Both the position numbers and the translations under genes were made by a program. A stretch of DNA of 64,000 bases from an uncultured Lachnospiraceae bacterium (GTDB lineage: Bacteria > Bacillota > Clostridia > Lachnospirales > Lachnospiraceae), in the NCBI GenBank assembly GCA_910578645.1, contig CAJTQI010000010.1, forward strand, positions 54,382 through 118,381, given 5' to 3'. The first letter of the stretch is position 1, and every line of letters begins with the position of its first letter. Below are positions 44,039 to 52,348 of the stretch, piece after piece. Below the pieces are notes generated by a model, which saw only the letters and a program-made list of their open reading frames with translations, had not been told where the DNA came from and did no database searches.

Positions 44039-45004
44039 TCACCACTCAATCACCGCGGAAGCCCATGTAAGCCCACCTCCAAAGCCTGAAAGCGCAATTT
44101 TCATCCCGGGTTTTAACAATCCCTTGCGGTTTATCTCATCTAACAAAATCGGCACGCTTGCCGCAGAGATGTTCCCGCAATGGTCAAGACTGATTGGAAA
44201 CTTGTCTTCCGACACTTTCAGTCTCTTTGCGACAGACTGTATGATTCTGATATTCGCCTGATGGAGCGCGAAATAATCAATATCCTCCACCGAAAGCCCT
44301 GCCGCTTTAATTGTTTTTGACAAGGAGGCCGGAACAGCTGTCACCGCAAATTTATATACTTCCTGTCCATCCATATGCACATACTCCGGCTCAACACCGG
44401 TCTGTACAAGAGGATTATTATTTGTACGGTTCTTGCACGCCAGAACGCTTCCCCTGACACCGTCTGAGCCTTGGTCATAGGCAAGCATCCTGTCTCTTTC
44501 ATCCGCACACACCACAACCGCACCTGCGCCGTCTCCGAAAAGCACACAAGTACTTCTATCATTCCAATCCATAATTTTGGACAACGTCTCTGCTCCAAGA
44601 ATCAGCACAGTCTTATACACGCCCATCTGTAAATAAGCATGTGCAATATTCAAAGCAAACATAAATCCTGAACATGCCGCATTGATATCAAAGGCGACTG
44701 CATCCTGAGCCCCGATTGCGGCCTGTACCTCACAGGCACATGCCGGCGTCACATGGTCGGCGGATAATGTCCCCACAATAATCAGGTCAATTTCCTGTGC
44801 CGTAACCCCTGCATTCTCCATGGCCCGTCTTGCCGCCTCCACGGACATGCTTGTAGTTGTCTCCTCTTTCACCAAATGCCGTTCTCTGATACCTGTACGA
44901 CTACTAATCCACTCGTCAGAGGTATCCATAATTTTCGACAAATCATCATTTGTCACAACCGTCTGGGGCAGACAGCTCCCCGTTCCTATAATTTTCATTC
45001 CCAT
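44039..45004 (-). CDS. fabH: 3-oxoacyl-ACP synthase III (FabH)
   Basis: The 321-residue enzyme condenses acetyl-CoA with malonyl-ACP to start fatty acid synthesis. The catalytic triad is visible: Cys in NAACSGFMFAL, His in FALHQANIRI and Asn in HCGNISAASVP. The length is typical. It is the last gene of the fab cluster here, behind its own leader element (copy 4) and 136 bases after the NMO-like gene; in many clostridia fabH is first. ATAAGG precedes the ATG. Confidence 0.96.
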   Translation of the reverse strand: MGMKIIGTGSCLPQTVVTNDDLSKIMDTSDEWISSRTGIRERHLVKEETTTSMSVEAARRAMENAGVTAQEIDLIIVGTLSADHVTPACACEVQAAIGAQDAVAFDINAACSGFMFALNIAHAYLQMGVYKTVLILGAETLSKIMDWNDRSTCVLFGDGAGAVVVCADERDRMLAYDQGSDGVRGSVLACKNRTNNNPLVQTGVEPEYVHMDGQEVYKFAVTAVPASLSKTIKAAGLSVEDIDYFALHQANIRIIQSVAKRLKVSEDKFPISLDHCGNISAASVPILLDEINRKGLLKPGMKIALSGFGGGLTWASAVIEW

Positions 45005-45011
45005 ACTTTTT

Positions 45012-45070
45012 CCTTATTTCTGCGCTGCTTTATTGCGCAAATCCCACAATTGAAAATTTAAATTTTCAAT
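45012..45070 (-). repeat. Two-hairpin leader element, copy 4
   Basis: On the minus strand a perfect 22-base palindrome (45049-45070, ATTGAAAATTT plus its complement) is followed by GTGGGATTT and a hairpin with GCGC arms (45022-45038), then AGAAATAAGG and the fabH start. The tail GCAGCGCAGAAATAAGG matches copy 3 almost base for base, although the downstream genes are unrelated. Confidence 0.55.
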
Positions 45071-45140
45071 CGATTCCTCACTACACTTTCTTATGTTCTG
45101 CCGTTGGCAGCGCCAATAATGACTGATACATTTGTGTCTT

Positions 45141-46199
45141 TTATGGGCGAAACTCGTCCATAATATCCTTCACATGCTCTAGTTTTGTGGCCCGGTAAGC
45201 ATTCGCCCCGCAAAATAATAAGGCATCTTCAATCTTACCTTTTACTGCATTGACCAATGCATCCGTAATACAGTACGGTGTCTCTGCCGGCTTGCATGTG
45301 CTGATACAAAGATGGCATTTTCCATGGGGCACCTGTCCTTCTTTCGCCCGTCTCATAAAAGGGTTCAGAATCGCCCTGCCGGGCATTCCTACCGGACTTT
45401 GCACAATGACAATATCTTCCTTCTTCGCATCAATATAGCTCTGTTTATAAGCTTCATCCGCATCACACTCATAAGTGGTCACGAACCGGGTTGCCATCTG
45501 GACACCGGAGGCTCCCATTTCCAGATAATGCTCCATATCCGTTCGGGTATATACGCCGCCCGCCATAATAACCGGAATATGGCTCTCATGCTCCATGGCC
45601 ATCCCGTTCACCTGTTCAATAATCGCCTTTACTTCCTGGTCATAGTTCAATCCGTCAATGTCATCAAGCTGGCCTTTATGAAAACCCAAATGTCCACCTG
45701 CCAACGGCCCTTCAATAACCACAGCATCAGGTAGCCTTTGATATTTTTTCCACCAATAACGCATGATAACCTGCGCGGATTTCACACTGGACACAATCGG
45801 TGCAAGCTTTGTCTTGGCCGCTCCTACCAGTTTCGGCAGCTCCATAGGCAGTCCGGCGCCGGATATAATCAAGTCGATTCCTGCATCTACGGCCGCTTTG
45901 ACATATTCTTCGTATTTTCTGGTGGCAACCATAATATTGACTCCCAGAATACCTTCTTTTGCAATCTGACGTGCCTTGCGAATCTCGCTTTTGATAGCGC
46001 GCATGTTCGCGCCGATAGGGTCATCATCAAAATCCGCTTCCCTGTAACCTATCTGTGCCGTGGAGATAACGCCGATACCACCCTCAGACGCCACCGCTCC
46101 GGCCAGAGAAGAGAGACTCACGCCTACGCCCATGCCTCCTTGTATAACAGGTACTTTCGCTGTCAGGTTCCCTATGATAAGAGGTTTTATTTCCACCAT
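45141..46199 (-). CDS. Nitronate monooxygenase/FabK-like flavoprotein
   Basis: The 352-residue TIM-barrel flavoprotein belongs to the NMO/FabK family (VPVIQGGMGVGVS, ISGAGLPMELPKL, PVIMAGGVYTRTDMEHYLEMGASGVQMATRF). It differs from FabK at 50084 by a C-terminal Cys-rich segment GKCHLCISTCKP. It lies within the fab cluster between fabZ and fabH. It may be a second enoyl reductase or a detoxifying nitronate oxidase; location favours a lipid role but sequence does not settle it. RBS AAAAGGAG. Confidence 0.82.
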   Translation of the reverse strand: MVEIKPLIIGNLTAKVPVIQGGMGVGVSLSSLAGAVASEGGIGVISTAQIGYREADFDDDPIGANMRAIKSEIRKARQIAKEGILGVNIMVATRKYEEYVKAAVDAGIDLIISGAGLPMELPKLVGAAKTKLAPIVSSVKSAQVIMRYWWKKYQRLPDAVVIEGPLAGGHLGFHKGQLDDIDGLNYDQEVKAIIEQVNGMAMEHESHIPVIMAGGVYTRTDMEHYLEMGASGVQMATRFVTTYECDADEAYKQSYIDAKKEDIVIVQSPVGMPGRAILNPFMRRAKEGQVPHGKCHLCISTCKPAETPYCITDALVNAVKGKIEDALLFCGANAYRATKLEHVKDIMDEFRP

Positions 46200-46230
46200 G
46201 CAAGTTCTCCTTTTACACTAATCCCCATGC

Positions 46231-46254
46231 GTATTGCAAGCCCGCTTGCAATAC
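46231..46254 (-). repeat. Hairpin between fabZ and NMO-like gene
   Basis: GTATTGCAAG-CCCG-CTTGCAATAC is a perfect 10-base stem with a 4-base loop, followed on the minus strand by GCATGGGGATTAGTG and the ribosome binding site. The GGGATT after the hairpin resembles leader copies 3 and 4, so this may be a reduced member. No U-run follows. Confidence 0.4.
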
Positions 46255-46307
46255 TGCCGCTACCTTATCTACATTCAAGGCATACTCCGGCTCTGACTCA
46301 AATTGGC

Positions 46308-46742
46308 CTACGCCTCACCAATGGCAAAGGTTAATTCCGCCTGTGTCACCAGTTTACCGTCCACATAAGCTTTTGCAGCGCCTACGCCAATAGGCCCCTT
46401 TATCTTAATAATTTCTGTCTCCAGAGTGAGCACGTCCCCCGGCACCACCTTGCCTTTAAATTTTGCACTGTTGATTGCCGCAAAATATGCCGTCTTGCCT
46501 TTAAACTCCGGCTGGCTCAAAATTGCAACTGCGCCTGTCTGCGCCAAGGCCTCCACAATCAGAACCCCAGGCATTACCGGTTCCTGCGGAAAATGCCCTG
46601 CAAAAAAAGGTTCGTTGTAAGATACGCACTTTTTCGCCACCACACGCTTGCCTTCTTCTAATTCCTCAATCGTATCAATCAACATAAACGGCTGTCTGTG
46701 GGGAATAATCTCCATAATCTCTTTTGCTGTCATAAGCGACAT
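46308..46742 (-). CDS. fabZ: 3-hydroxyacyl-ACP dehydratase (FabZ)
   Basis: The 144-residue hot-dog-fold enzyme dehydrates 3-hydroxyacyl-ACP. The active site is seen in AGHFPQEPVMPGVLIVEALAQ (His and Glu), with the N-terminal IPHRQPFMLID motif. The start at 46742 is chosen since GGAGG precedes it; an earlier frame start adds a 21-residue tail unlike FabZ. It lies 156 bases behind fabF. Confidence 0.95.
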   Translation of the reverse strand: MSLMTAKEIMEIIPHRQPFMLIDTIEELEEGKRVVAKKCVSYNEPFFAGHFPQEPVMPGVLIVEALAQTGAVAILSQPEFKGKTAYFAAINSAKFKGKVVPGDVLTLETEIIKIKGPIGVGAAKAYVDGKLVTQAELTFAIGEA

Positions 46743-46897
46743 ACCCGCATCTCCTCCTTTATACTTCCATGGACAGCAAACCAGATAAATACATCCGTAA
46801 AGCAAAGATGTTATTTTTCATTCCGGCATCTGTCCGACTTTTATAATATCCAAATACCAACTTCATTTCATAAACCTGAAATATACAGGCTCTTTCC

Positions 46898-48142
46898 CTA
46901 TGCATGATACTTCTTTACCAACAAACTTGCATTGTGCCCTCCAAAACCAAGGGAATTGGACAATGCATACTCAAAGTCTTCCTCATAAGCTTCTTTGCAA
47001 TAGTTCAAATCGCACTCCTCGTCAGGCACTTGATAACCTACCGTACGATGGATATAACCTTCTTCTAATTCTTTCACACAGGTCACAAACTCAATGGCGC
47101 CTGCCGCTCCCAGAAGGTGTCCTACCATAGATTTGGTGGAATTAATTTTAATATCCTTGGCATGTTCACCGAACAGCAACTTGATGGCTCTTGTCTCAAA
47201 AAGGTCATTATGATGCGTCGCCGTACCATGGGCATTAATATATGTGACGTCTTCTTTTGCAATCCCTGCATCCGCCACCGCATATTCCATCGCCTTAGCC
47301 GCACCTGCGCCATCCTCCGCAGGAGATGTGATATGGTACGCATCCGATGTACATCCGTAGCCTGCCACTTCCGCATAAATCTTTGCGCCTCTTGCTTTTG
47401 CATGTTCCAATTCTTCTAATACCACAACGGCCGCACCCTCGCCCATAACAAAGCCGCTTCTTTCTTTGTCAAAAGGAATGGAACATCTGGCCGGGTCTTC
47501 ACATGTGGAAAGCGCCGTCAATGCAGAGAATCCGCCAATACCGATAGGGCACACACTTCCCTCCGTACCGCCGGCAACCATCACTTCGGCGTCGCCATAC
47601 TGGATGGCACGGAAAGCTTCTCCAATAGAATTAGTACCTGTTGCACATGCCGTCACAACGTTAATACTCTTACCTTTTAACCCAAACTGAATAGAAACGT
47701 TTCCCGCCGCCATATTAGAAATCGTCAATGGCACGAAAAGAGGCTCGATTCTGGAAGGGCCCTTCTCTAACATTCTACTGTGGGAACGCTCCATAGCCTG
47801 CAAAGAACCCGTACCCGAACCTACCGCAACACCCACACGGTAAGGGTCTTCTTTCTCCATATCAAGACCTGCATCCTCAAGCGCCTCTTTCGCTGCCGCT
47901 ACCGCATATTGGGAAAAAGGCTCCATCCGTTTAGCCGCCTTGAAATCCATGTAATTTTTGCCCTCGAAGCCCTTGACTTCCGCGGCCAGTTTACATTTGA
48001 AATCAGCGGCATCAAATTTGGTAATCGGGGCGAAACCAAGTTTTCCTTCCTTGACCCCTGCCCAAAATTCATCCACGCTCAAACCAATAGGTGTTATTGC
48101 ACCCATGCCTGTTACTACAACTCGTCTGCTCATACCGCTCAC
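46898..48142 (-). CDS. fabF: 3-oxoacyl-ACP synthase II (FabF)
   Basis: The 414-residue elongation synthase has the Cys-His-His triad: Cys in VTACATGTNSIGEAF, His in INAHGTATHHND and His in MVGHLLGAAGA. It elongates acyl-ACP with malonyl-ACP. It is read 42 bases after fabG. The start may be GTG 48142 (AGGAG at spacing 4) or the ATG three codons later. Confidence 0.96.
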   Translation of the reverse strand: MSGMSRRVVVTGMGAITPIGLSVDEFWAGVKEGKLGFAPITKFDAADFKCKLAAEVKGFEGKNYMDFKAAKRMEPFSQYAVAAAKEALEDAGLDMEKEDPYRVGVAVGSGTGSLQAMERSHSRMLEKGPSRIEPLFVPLTISNMAAGNVSIQFGLKGKSINVVTACATGTNSIGEAFRAIQYGDAEVMVAGGTEGSVCPIGIGGFSALTALSTCEDPARCSIPFDKERSGFVMGEGAAVVVLEELEHAKARGAKIYAEVAGYGCTSDAYHITSPAEDGAGAAKAMEYAVADAGIAKEDVTYINAHGTATHHNDLFETRAIKLLFGEHAKDIKINSTKSMVGHLLGAAGAIEFVTCVKELEEGYIHRTVGYQVPDEECDLNYCKEAYEEDFEYALSNSLGFGGHNASLLVKKYHA

Positions 48143-48183
48143 TTTGCTCCTTTTCTAATCTGCTGATTATTCTGTATATTTCC

Positions 48184-48924
48184 TTATATAGCCATTCCGC
48201 CGTCCACAGAGATAACCTGTCCTGTAATATAGGATGCCCTGTCGCTGGCAAGAAATGCCACCGTCTCCGCCACATCCTTCGGCGTGCCCACACGCTTAAG
48301 CGGAATCTGCGCCAATGTTGCCTCCTTGGCCGTATCTGTCATGGCCTGAGTCATATCCGTATCAATATAGCCCGGCGCCACCGCATTAACCGTGATATTC
48401 CTGCTAGCCAGTTCACGGGCCATAGACTTTGTCAAACCGATTACGCCTGCCTTGGATGCAGCATAATTTGCCTGTCCTGCATTGCCCAACACGCCGGACA
48501 CGGAAGACAGATTAATAATCCTGCCTGATTTTTGCTTGATAAAGGGACGGTACATATGCTTCATTGTATTAAAAGTCCCCTTCAGGTTGGTGTCTATCAC
48601 GGCATCGAAATCTTCCTCCGTCATCTTAATCACAAGGTTGTCCTTCGTGATACCCGCATTGTTTATCAGAATATCTATATGCCCAAAGGCTGCTATCATA
48701 TCCGTAATCATCTTGCCGCATGCCTCGTAGTCCGACACACTGCACTGCACGGCTACCGCCTTTTTTCCCATCTTCTCAATCTCGTTTACTACCTCTTGCG
48801 CTTTCTCTTTGGAGCCATTGTAATTGACAATCACATCCGCACCGTACTGCGCCAATGTCAACGCGATTTCACGGCCGATACCGCGTCCTCCGCCTGTCAC
48901 AAGCGCCACTTTCCCTGATAACAT
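48184..48924 (-). CDS. fabG: 3-oxoacyl-ACP reductase (FabG)
   Basis: The 246-residue short-chain dehydrogenase has the NADPH-binding TGGGRGIG motif near residue 12, NNAG, the catalytic Ser-Tyr-Lys set (SSVSG and NYAASKAG) and a C-terminal YITGQVISVDGGM. The start at 48924 is chosen because GGAGG lies 6 bases before it; an ATG eight codons upstream overlaps that site. It reduces 3-oxoacyl-ACP in the elongation cycle. Confidence 0.96.
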   Translation of the reverse strand: MLSGKVALVTGGGRGIGREIALTLAQYGADVIVNYNGSKEKAQEVVNEIEKMGKKAVAVQCSVSDYEACGKMITDMIAAFGHIDILINNAGITKDNLVIKMTEEDFDAVIDTNLKGTFNTMKHMYRPFIKQKSGRIINLSSVSGVLGNAGQANYAASKAGVIGLTKSMARELASRNITVNAVAPGYIDTDMTQAMTDTAKEATLAQIPLKRVGTPKDVAETVAFLASDRASYITGQVISVDGGMAI

Positions 48925-49037
48925 AATCTTCCTCCATTTCCGAGACAAAACACGCCTGAAATATCTCTTCTACTTCTCCGGTATCTGTCCTGCAAAAACA
49001 ACCGCTTAGAACTCTCAGATGTGTATCCGCTAATTGT

Positions 49038-49943
49038 TTATAATTTATCCAAGTCTTCCACTTTCTCTACGTTCATGACTTTCATGCCTTTATTTATCTT
49101 GCGCATGAATCCTGAAAGTGTTTTACCCGGCCCAATTTCCACGAATGTATCCACACCGTCGGCAATCATACGCTCGATGCTCTGCTGCCATCTCACGGAA
49201 GAAGATACCTGTTTCTCCAAAAGATTCTTCACCTCAGACTTATCCTTTACATAATCCGCCGTCACGTTGGCAATGTAAGGAATCCGGATATCGTTAATCT
49301 CCACATTCTCCAATTCCTTTGCCAGCTTTTCCCCTGCGCCTGTCAACAGTGGAGAGTGGAAAGGCCCGCTTACCTTCAACGGTACGCATCTTTTCGCACC
49401 CGCCGCCGTCAGCTTCTCCACTGCTGCCTGCGCCGCTCCTTCCTCTCCTGTGATTACAATCTGTCCGGGACAGTTATAGTTCGCAATGGTCACCATTCCT
49501 GGCGTCTCCTCACAGACCTTCTCAATCACTTCCGTATCCAGTCCAAGTACCGCCACCATAGCGCCACCGTTGGGGACTGCCTCCTGCATATAAATTCCCC
49601 TCTTACGCACTACCTTAAACACATCCTCGGCGCTCATCACCCCACTGGCGGTTAAAGCGCCGTACTCTCCCAGGCTTAAACCTGCCGTCACATCAGGCTT
49701 AATGCCTTTTTCCTCTATCGCCTTTAACATTGCCACTTCCGCAGCCAGCATGGCAATCTGTGTATACTCCGTAATATGAATCTGCTCATTCTCCTCAAAG
49801 CACAATGCTGTAACATCCAGTCCACTTGCTTTACCTGCCAATTCGAACATCTCCCTGCAGACCGGAATCTGCTCATAGAAATCTTTTCCCATGCCTACAT
49901 ACTGTGCCCCCTGGCCAGGAAACATAAATGCTGTTTTTCCCAT
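49038..49943 (-). CDS. fabD: Malonyl-CoA-ACP transacylase (FabD)
   Basis: The 301-residue enzyme moves malonyl from CoA to ACP. It has FMFPGQGAQYVGMG, the nucleophile Ser in GLSLGEYGAL and the catalytic His in SGPFHSPLL. The start at 49943 follows AAAGGGTGGG; an earlier ATG eight codons upstream lacks a site. It heads the second part of the fab cluster, behind a terminator and a FabT-type operator. Confidence 0.96.
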   Translation of the reverse strand: MGKTAFMFPGQGAQYVGMGKDFYEQIPVCREMFELAGKASGLDVTALCFEENEQIHITEYTQIAMLAAEVAMLKAIEEKGIKPDVTAGLSLGEYGALTASGVMSAEDVFKVVRKRGIYMQEAVPNGGAMVAVLGLDTEVIEKVCEETPGMVTIANYNCPGQIVITGEEGAAQAAVEKLTAAGAKRCVPLKVSGPFHSPLLTGAGEKLAKELENVEINDIRIPYIANVTADYVKDKSEVKNLLEKQVSSSVRWQQSIERMIADGVDTFVEIGPGKTLSGFMRKINKGMKVMNVEKVEDLDKL

Positions 49944-49988
49944 AATCCCACCCTTTCTAAAAATCAATCCTTTTCATGTGCATAAATG

Positions 49989-50009
49989 ATAGTTTGAATT
50001 TCAAAGTAT
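49989..50009 (-). promoter_or_regulatory. FabT-type operator before fabD
   Basis: The 21-base site ATAG-TTTGA-ATT-TCAAA-GTAT differs from the acpP site (51407-51427) in only two central bases. It lies between the fabK terminator and fabD. A weak -10 (AATACT) overlaps it on the minus strand; no clear -35 is present, so the internal promoter may be weak. Confidence 0.75.
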
Positions 50010-50017
50010 TTATTTTT

Positions 50018-50047
50018 AAGAAAAGCGCAAGCATCCGAGCTTGCGCT
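50018..50047 (-). terminator. Terminator after fabK
   Basis: AGCGCAAGC and GCTTGCGCT form a perfect 9-base stem with a 6-base loop, followed by a T-rich run (TTTTC) on the minus strand, 37 bases after the fabK stop. It may partly separate acpP-fabK from fabD-fabH. Confidence 0.75.
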
Positions 50048-50083
50048 CCTAAAAACTTCAAATATATTATCTTACAATTATTT

Positions 50084-51004
50084 TCATTTCAACAGAGCTT
50101 CCGCCTGCGCCATAATCTCCTGAATCATTTCCGCACAAGACTGCTCTTTCTTGACCATACCTGCAATCTGCCCTGCCATCAGTGTGCCATTGACGGTATC
50201 ACCTTCTACAACCGCCTTACGCAGAGCGCCCAATGTCAAATGTTCTAACTCTTCAAAAGGTGCCCCCGCCTTCTCTAATTTCAGATATTCTCTGGTCATA
50301 TTGTTGCGTATCTGGCGCACCGGATGTCCATGGGTCATACCTGTCACTTCCGAATCAATATCTTTCGCTGCCAGAATTTTCTTTTTATAATTCTCATGTA
50401 CGATGGATTCTGTGGCAACCACAAATCTGGTTCCCATCTGCACCGCATCTGCGCCTAACATCATAGCCGCCGCAAAGCCTCTTCCATCCGCAATACCGCC
50501 TGCCGCGATTACCGGAATATTCACTGCATCTACCACCTGTGGAACGAGTGTCATCGTAGTAGCCGCCCCGATATGTCCGCCTGATTCCGTACCCTCGGCA
50601 ACCACCGCGTCTACGCCGGCACGCTCCATCATCTTGGCAAGCGCTACGCTGGCAATAACAGGAATCACCTTAATACCTGCTTCCTTCCACGAAGCAAGAT
50701 ATTTTCCCGGATTGCCCGCTCCGGTAGTAACTACCTGAACGCCTTCTTCTACAATGACTTTAGCAATCTCATCCGCTTCCGGATTCATTAGCATAACATT
50801 CACACCGAACGGTTTGTCAGTCATCTCCTTCGTCTTCTGAATCTGTTCCCTGACAAAAGATGCCGGTGCACCGCCTGCCCCGATAATCCCCAGGCCCCCC
50901 GCTTCTGAAACGGCTGCCGCAAGGTGGTATTCAGCTACCCATGCCATACCGCCCTGGATAATCGGATACTCAATCCCCAGAAGTTCTGTAATTTTTGTTT
51001 TCAT
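50084..51004 (-). CDS. fabK: Enoyl-ACP reductase II (FabK)
   Basis: The 306-residue FMN-dependent TIM-barrel enzyme has the FabK hallmarks YPIIQGGMAWVAEYHLAAAVSEAGGLGIIG, GTESGGHIGAATTMTLVPQVV and MLGADAVQMGTRFVV. It reduces enoyl-ACP in the last step of each cycle; no fabI is seen in the window. It follows acpP by 137 bases and is under the same FabT-controlled promoter. Confidence 0.95.
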   Translation of the reverse strand: MKTKITELLGIEYPIIQGGMAWVAEYHLAAAVSEAGGLGIIGAGGAPASFVREQIQKTKEMTDKPFGVNVMLMNPEADEIAKVIVEEGVQVVTTGAGNPGKYLASWKEAGIKVIPVIASVALAKMMERAGVDAVVAEGTESGGHIGAATTMTLVPQVVDAVNIPVIAAGGIADGRGFAAAMMLGADAVQMGTRFVVATESIVHENYKKKILAAKDIDSEVTGMTHGHPVRQIRNNMTREYLKLEKAGAPFEELEHLTLGALRKAVVEGDTVNGTLMAGQIAGMVKKEQSCAEMIQEIMAQAEALLK

Positions 51005-51141
51005 CCTATAACCTCTACCCTAATACGCGCAAGCCATACTGCCTGTGCATTTCCCTATAGATACTGCCACACTGCCTTATTCCAAAGCTTCCAGGCAGCA
51101 CCGTGAACGCCGCATTGTCATGCCGCGCCTGATAAATCTTC

Positions 51142-51375
51142 TTACGCTTCCACGCCTTTGCTCTTCATATACTCAATAACAGCGCCCACTGTCGTAATCT
51201 GCTCCAAATCTTCGGAAGGAATCTCTACACCGTATTCCTCTTCAAAAGCCATAACAAGCTCGAATAAATCTAAAGAATCCGCACCCAAATCATCCTTGAA
51301 AGAGGACTCTTCCGTAATCTCTACACCTTCCAAATTTAACTGCTCCTGAATAATCTCGATAACTCTTTCTAACAT
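51142..51375 (-). CDS. acpP: Acyl carrier protein
   Basis: The 77-residue acidic protein has the phosphopantetheine attachment motif LGADSLDLFELVM (Ser at about 38). It carries growing acyl chains for all the fab enzymes encoded downstream. AAAAGGAG precedes the ATG. It is the first gene of the cluster, directly after a strong promoter with a FabT-type operator. Confidence 0.97.
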   Translation of the reverse strand: MLERVIEIIQEQLNLEGVEITEESSFKDDLGADSLDLFELVMAFEEEYGVEIPSEDLEQITTVGAVIEYMKSKGVEA

Positions 51376-51406
51376 TTTCCTGTTCTCCTTTTCACCATTA
51401 GATAAA

Positions 51407-51451
51407 ATAGTTTGACATTCAAAGTATATTATCTGTCCCTCTATTTGTCAA
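51407..51451 (-). promoter_or_regulatory. acpP promoter with FabT-type operator
   Basis: On the minus strand TTGACA (51446-51451) and TATACT (51423-51428) are 17 bases apart, a near-perfect sigma-A promoter. The palindrome ATAG-TTTGA-CAT-TCAAA-GTAT (51407-51427) overlaps the -10 and the expected start point. Acyl-ACP-bound FabT would block this promoter. Confidence 0.85.
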
Positions 51452-51485
51452 TCTTAATTTTACGGTTTTTCTGTGTTTTGTCAAT

Positions 51486-52328
51486 TCACTTTGACAATAA
51501 ATATTTATAAATCTCTCTTTTTGGTACACCTCTGTCCTTTGCGACTTGTTTCATGGCGCTTTTTTCGTCCATTCCCTCTTTCTCATAGTGTTTCATATGC
51601 TCTTCAATCCCCATGCTCTGCCATGCCGCCTGACGTTCTTCTCGTTTCCGTTCCAGTCCCTTTCCTTCCAAGACTAATACATACTCCCCCCGTGGCTCCT
51701 CATGCTCATACATGGCAAGCGCACCCTCTATCGTCGTAGGCACTACCGTCTCAAACTTCTTCGTCAGTTCCCTGCACAGCGTCAGCCTGCGCTCTCCAAG
51801 CGCATCCAACAATTCTTTTAACGTCCGCACCAAATGATGAGGCGCTTCGTAGAGGATAATCGTCCGTGATTCTTCTTTCAGTTCACTCAGTATCTGTGCT
51901 TTTTCTTTCTTATCCGAAGGAAGAAAAGCCTCGAAGCAAAACCTCCTTGTGCTAAGTCCCGACAGGGTGAGCGCCGTAATGCATGCCGCCGCTCCCGGAA
52001 GCGAAGTCACTGTAACACCTGCCTCATGGCATTTTGCCACCAGCACTTCCCCTGGGTCGGAAATTCCCGGCGTGCCCGCATCGGTAATCAAGGCCACATT
52101 TTTACCCTGACGCATCTGCTCCACAAGGTAGTCTGCTTTTTCTACTTTATTATATTCATGGTAACTGGTCATAGAAGTCTTTATCTGAAAATGATTGAGC
52201 AATTTAATACTGTTGCGCGTATCCTCCGCCGCAATGATATCCACACTGCCTAGCGTTTCCACTACCCGTGATGTCATATCGCCCAGATTGCCGATAGGCG
52301 TCGCGCACAAGTATAACATTCCTGACAT
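51486..52328 (-). CDS. rsmI: 16S rRNA 2'-O-ribose C1402 methyltransferase (RsmI)
   Basis: The 280-residue enzyme of the tetrapyrrole methylase fold has the N-terminal LYLCATPIGNLGDMTSRVVETL, AAEDTRNSIKLLNHF, and LITDAGTPGISDPGEVLV motifs of RsmI. It methylates C1402 in the decoding centre using S-adenosylmethionine. It is the last gene of the yaaO-to-rsmI block, 20 bases after the DUF4015 gene, and ends shortly before the acpP promoter region. Confidence 0.95.
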   Translation of the reverse strand: MSGMLYLCATPIGNLGDMTSRVVETLGSVDIIAAEDTRNSIKLLNHFQIKTSMTSYHEYNKVEKADYLVEQMRQGKNVALITDAGTPGISDPGEVLVAKCHEAGVTVTSLPGAAACITALTLSGLSTRRFCFEAFLPSDKKEKAQILSELKEESRTIILYEAPHHLVRTLKELLDALGERRLTLCRELTKKFETVVPTTIEGALAMYEHEEPRGEYVLVLEGKGLERKREERQAAWQSMGIEEHMKHYEKEGMDEKSAMKQVAKDRGVPKREIYKYLLSK

Positions 52329-52348
52329 AAAAATCCCTCACTTCTCCG

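Noticed and set aside
45049..45070. The AT-rich palindrome before fabH as a terminator of the NMO-like gene
   Set aside because: No U-run follows on the minus strand and it fits the repeated two-hairpin leader better, although some termination cannot be excluded.
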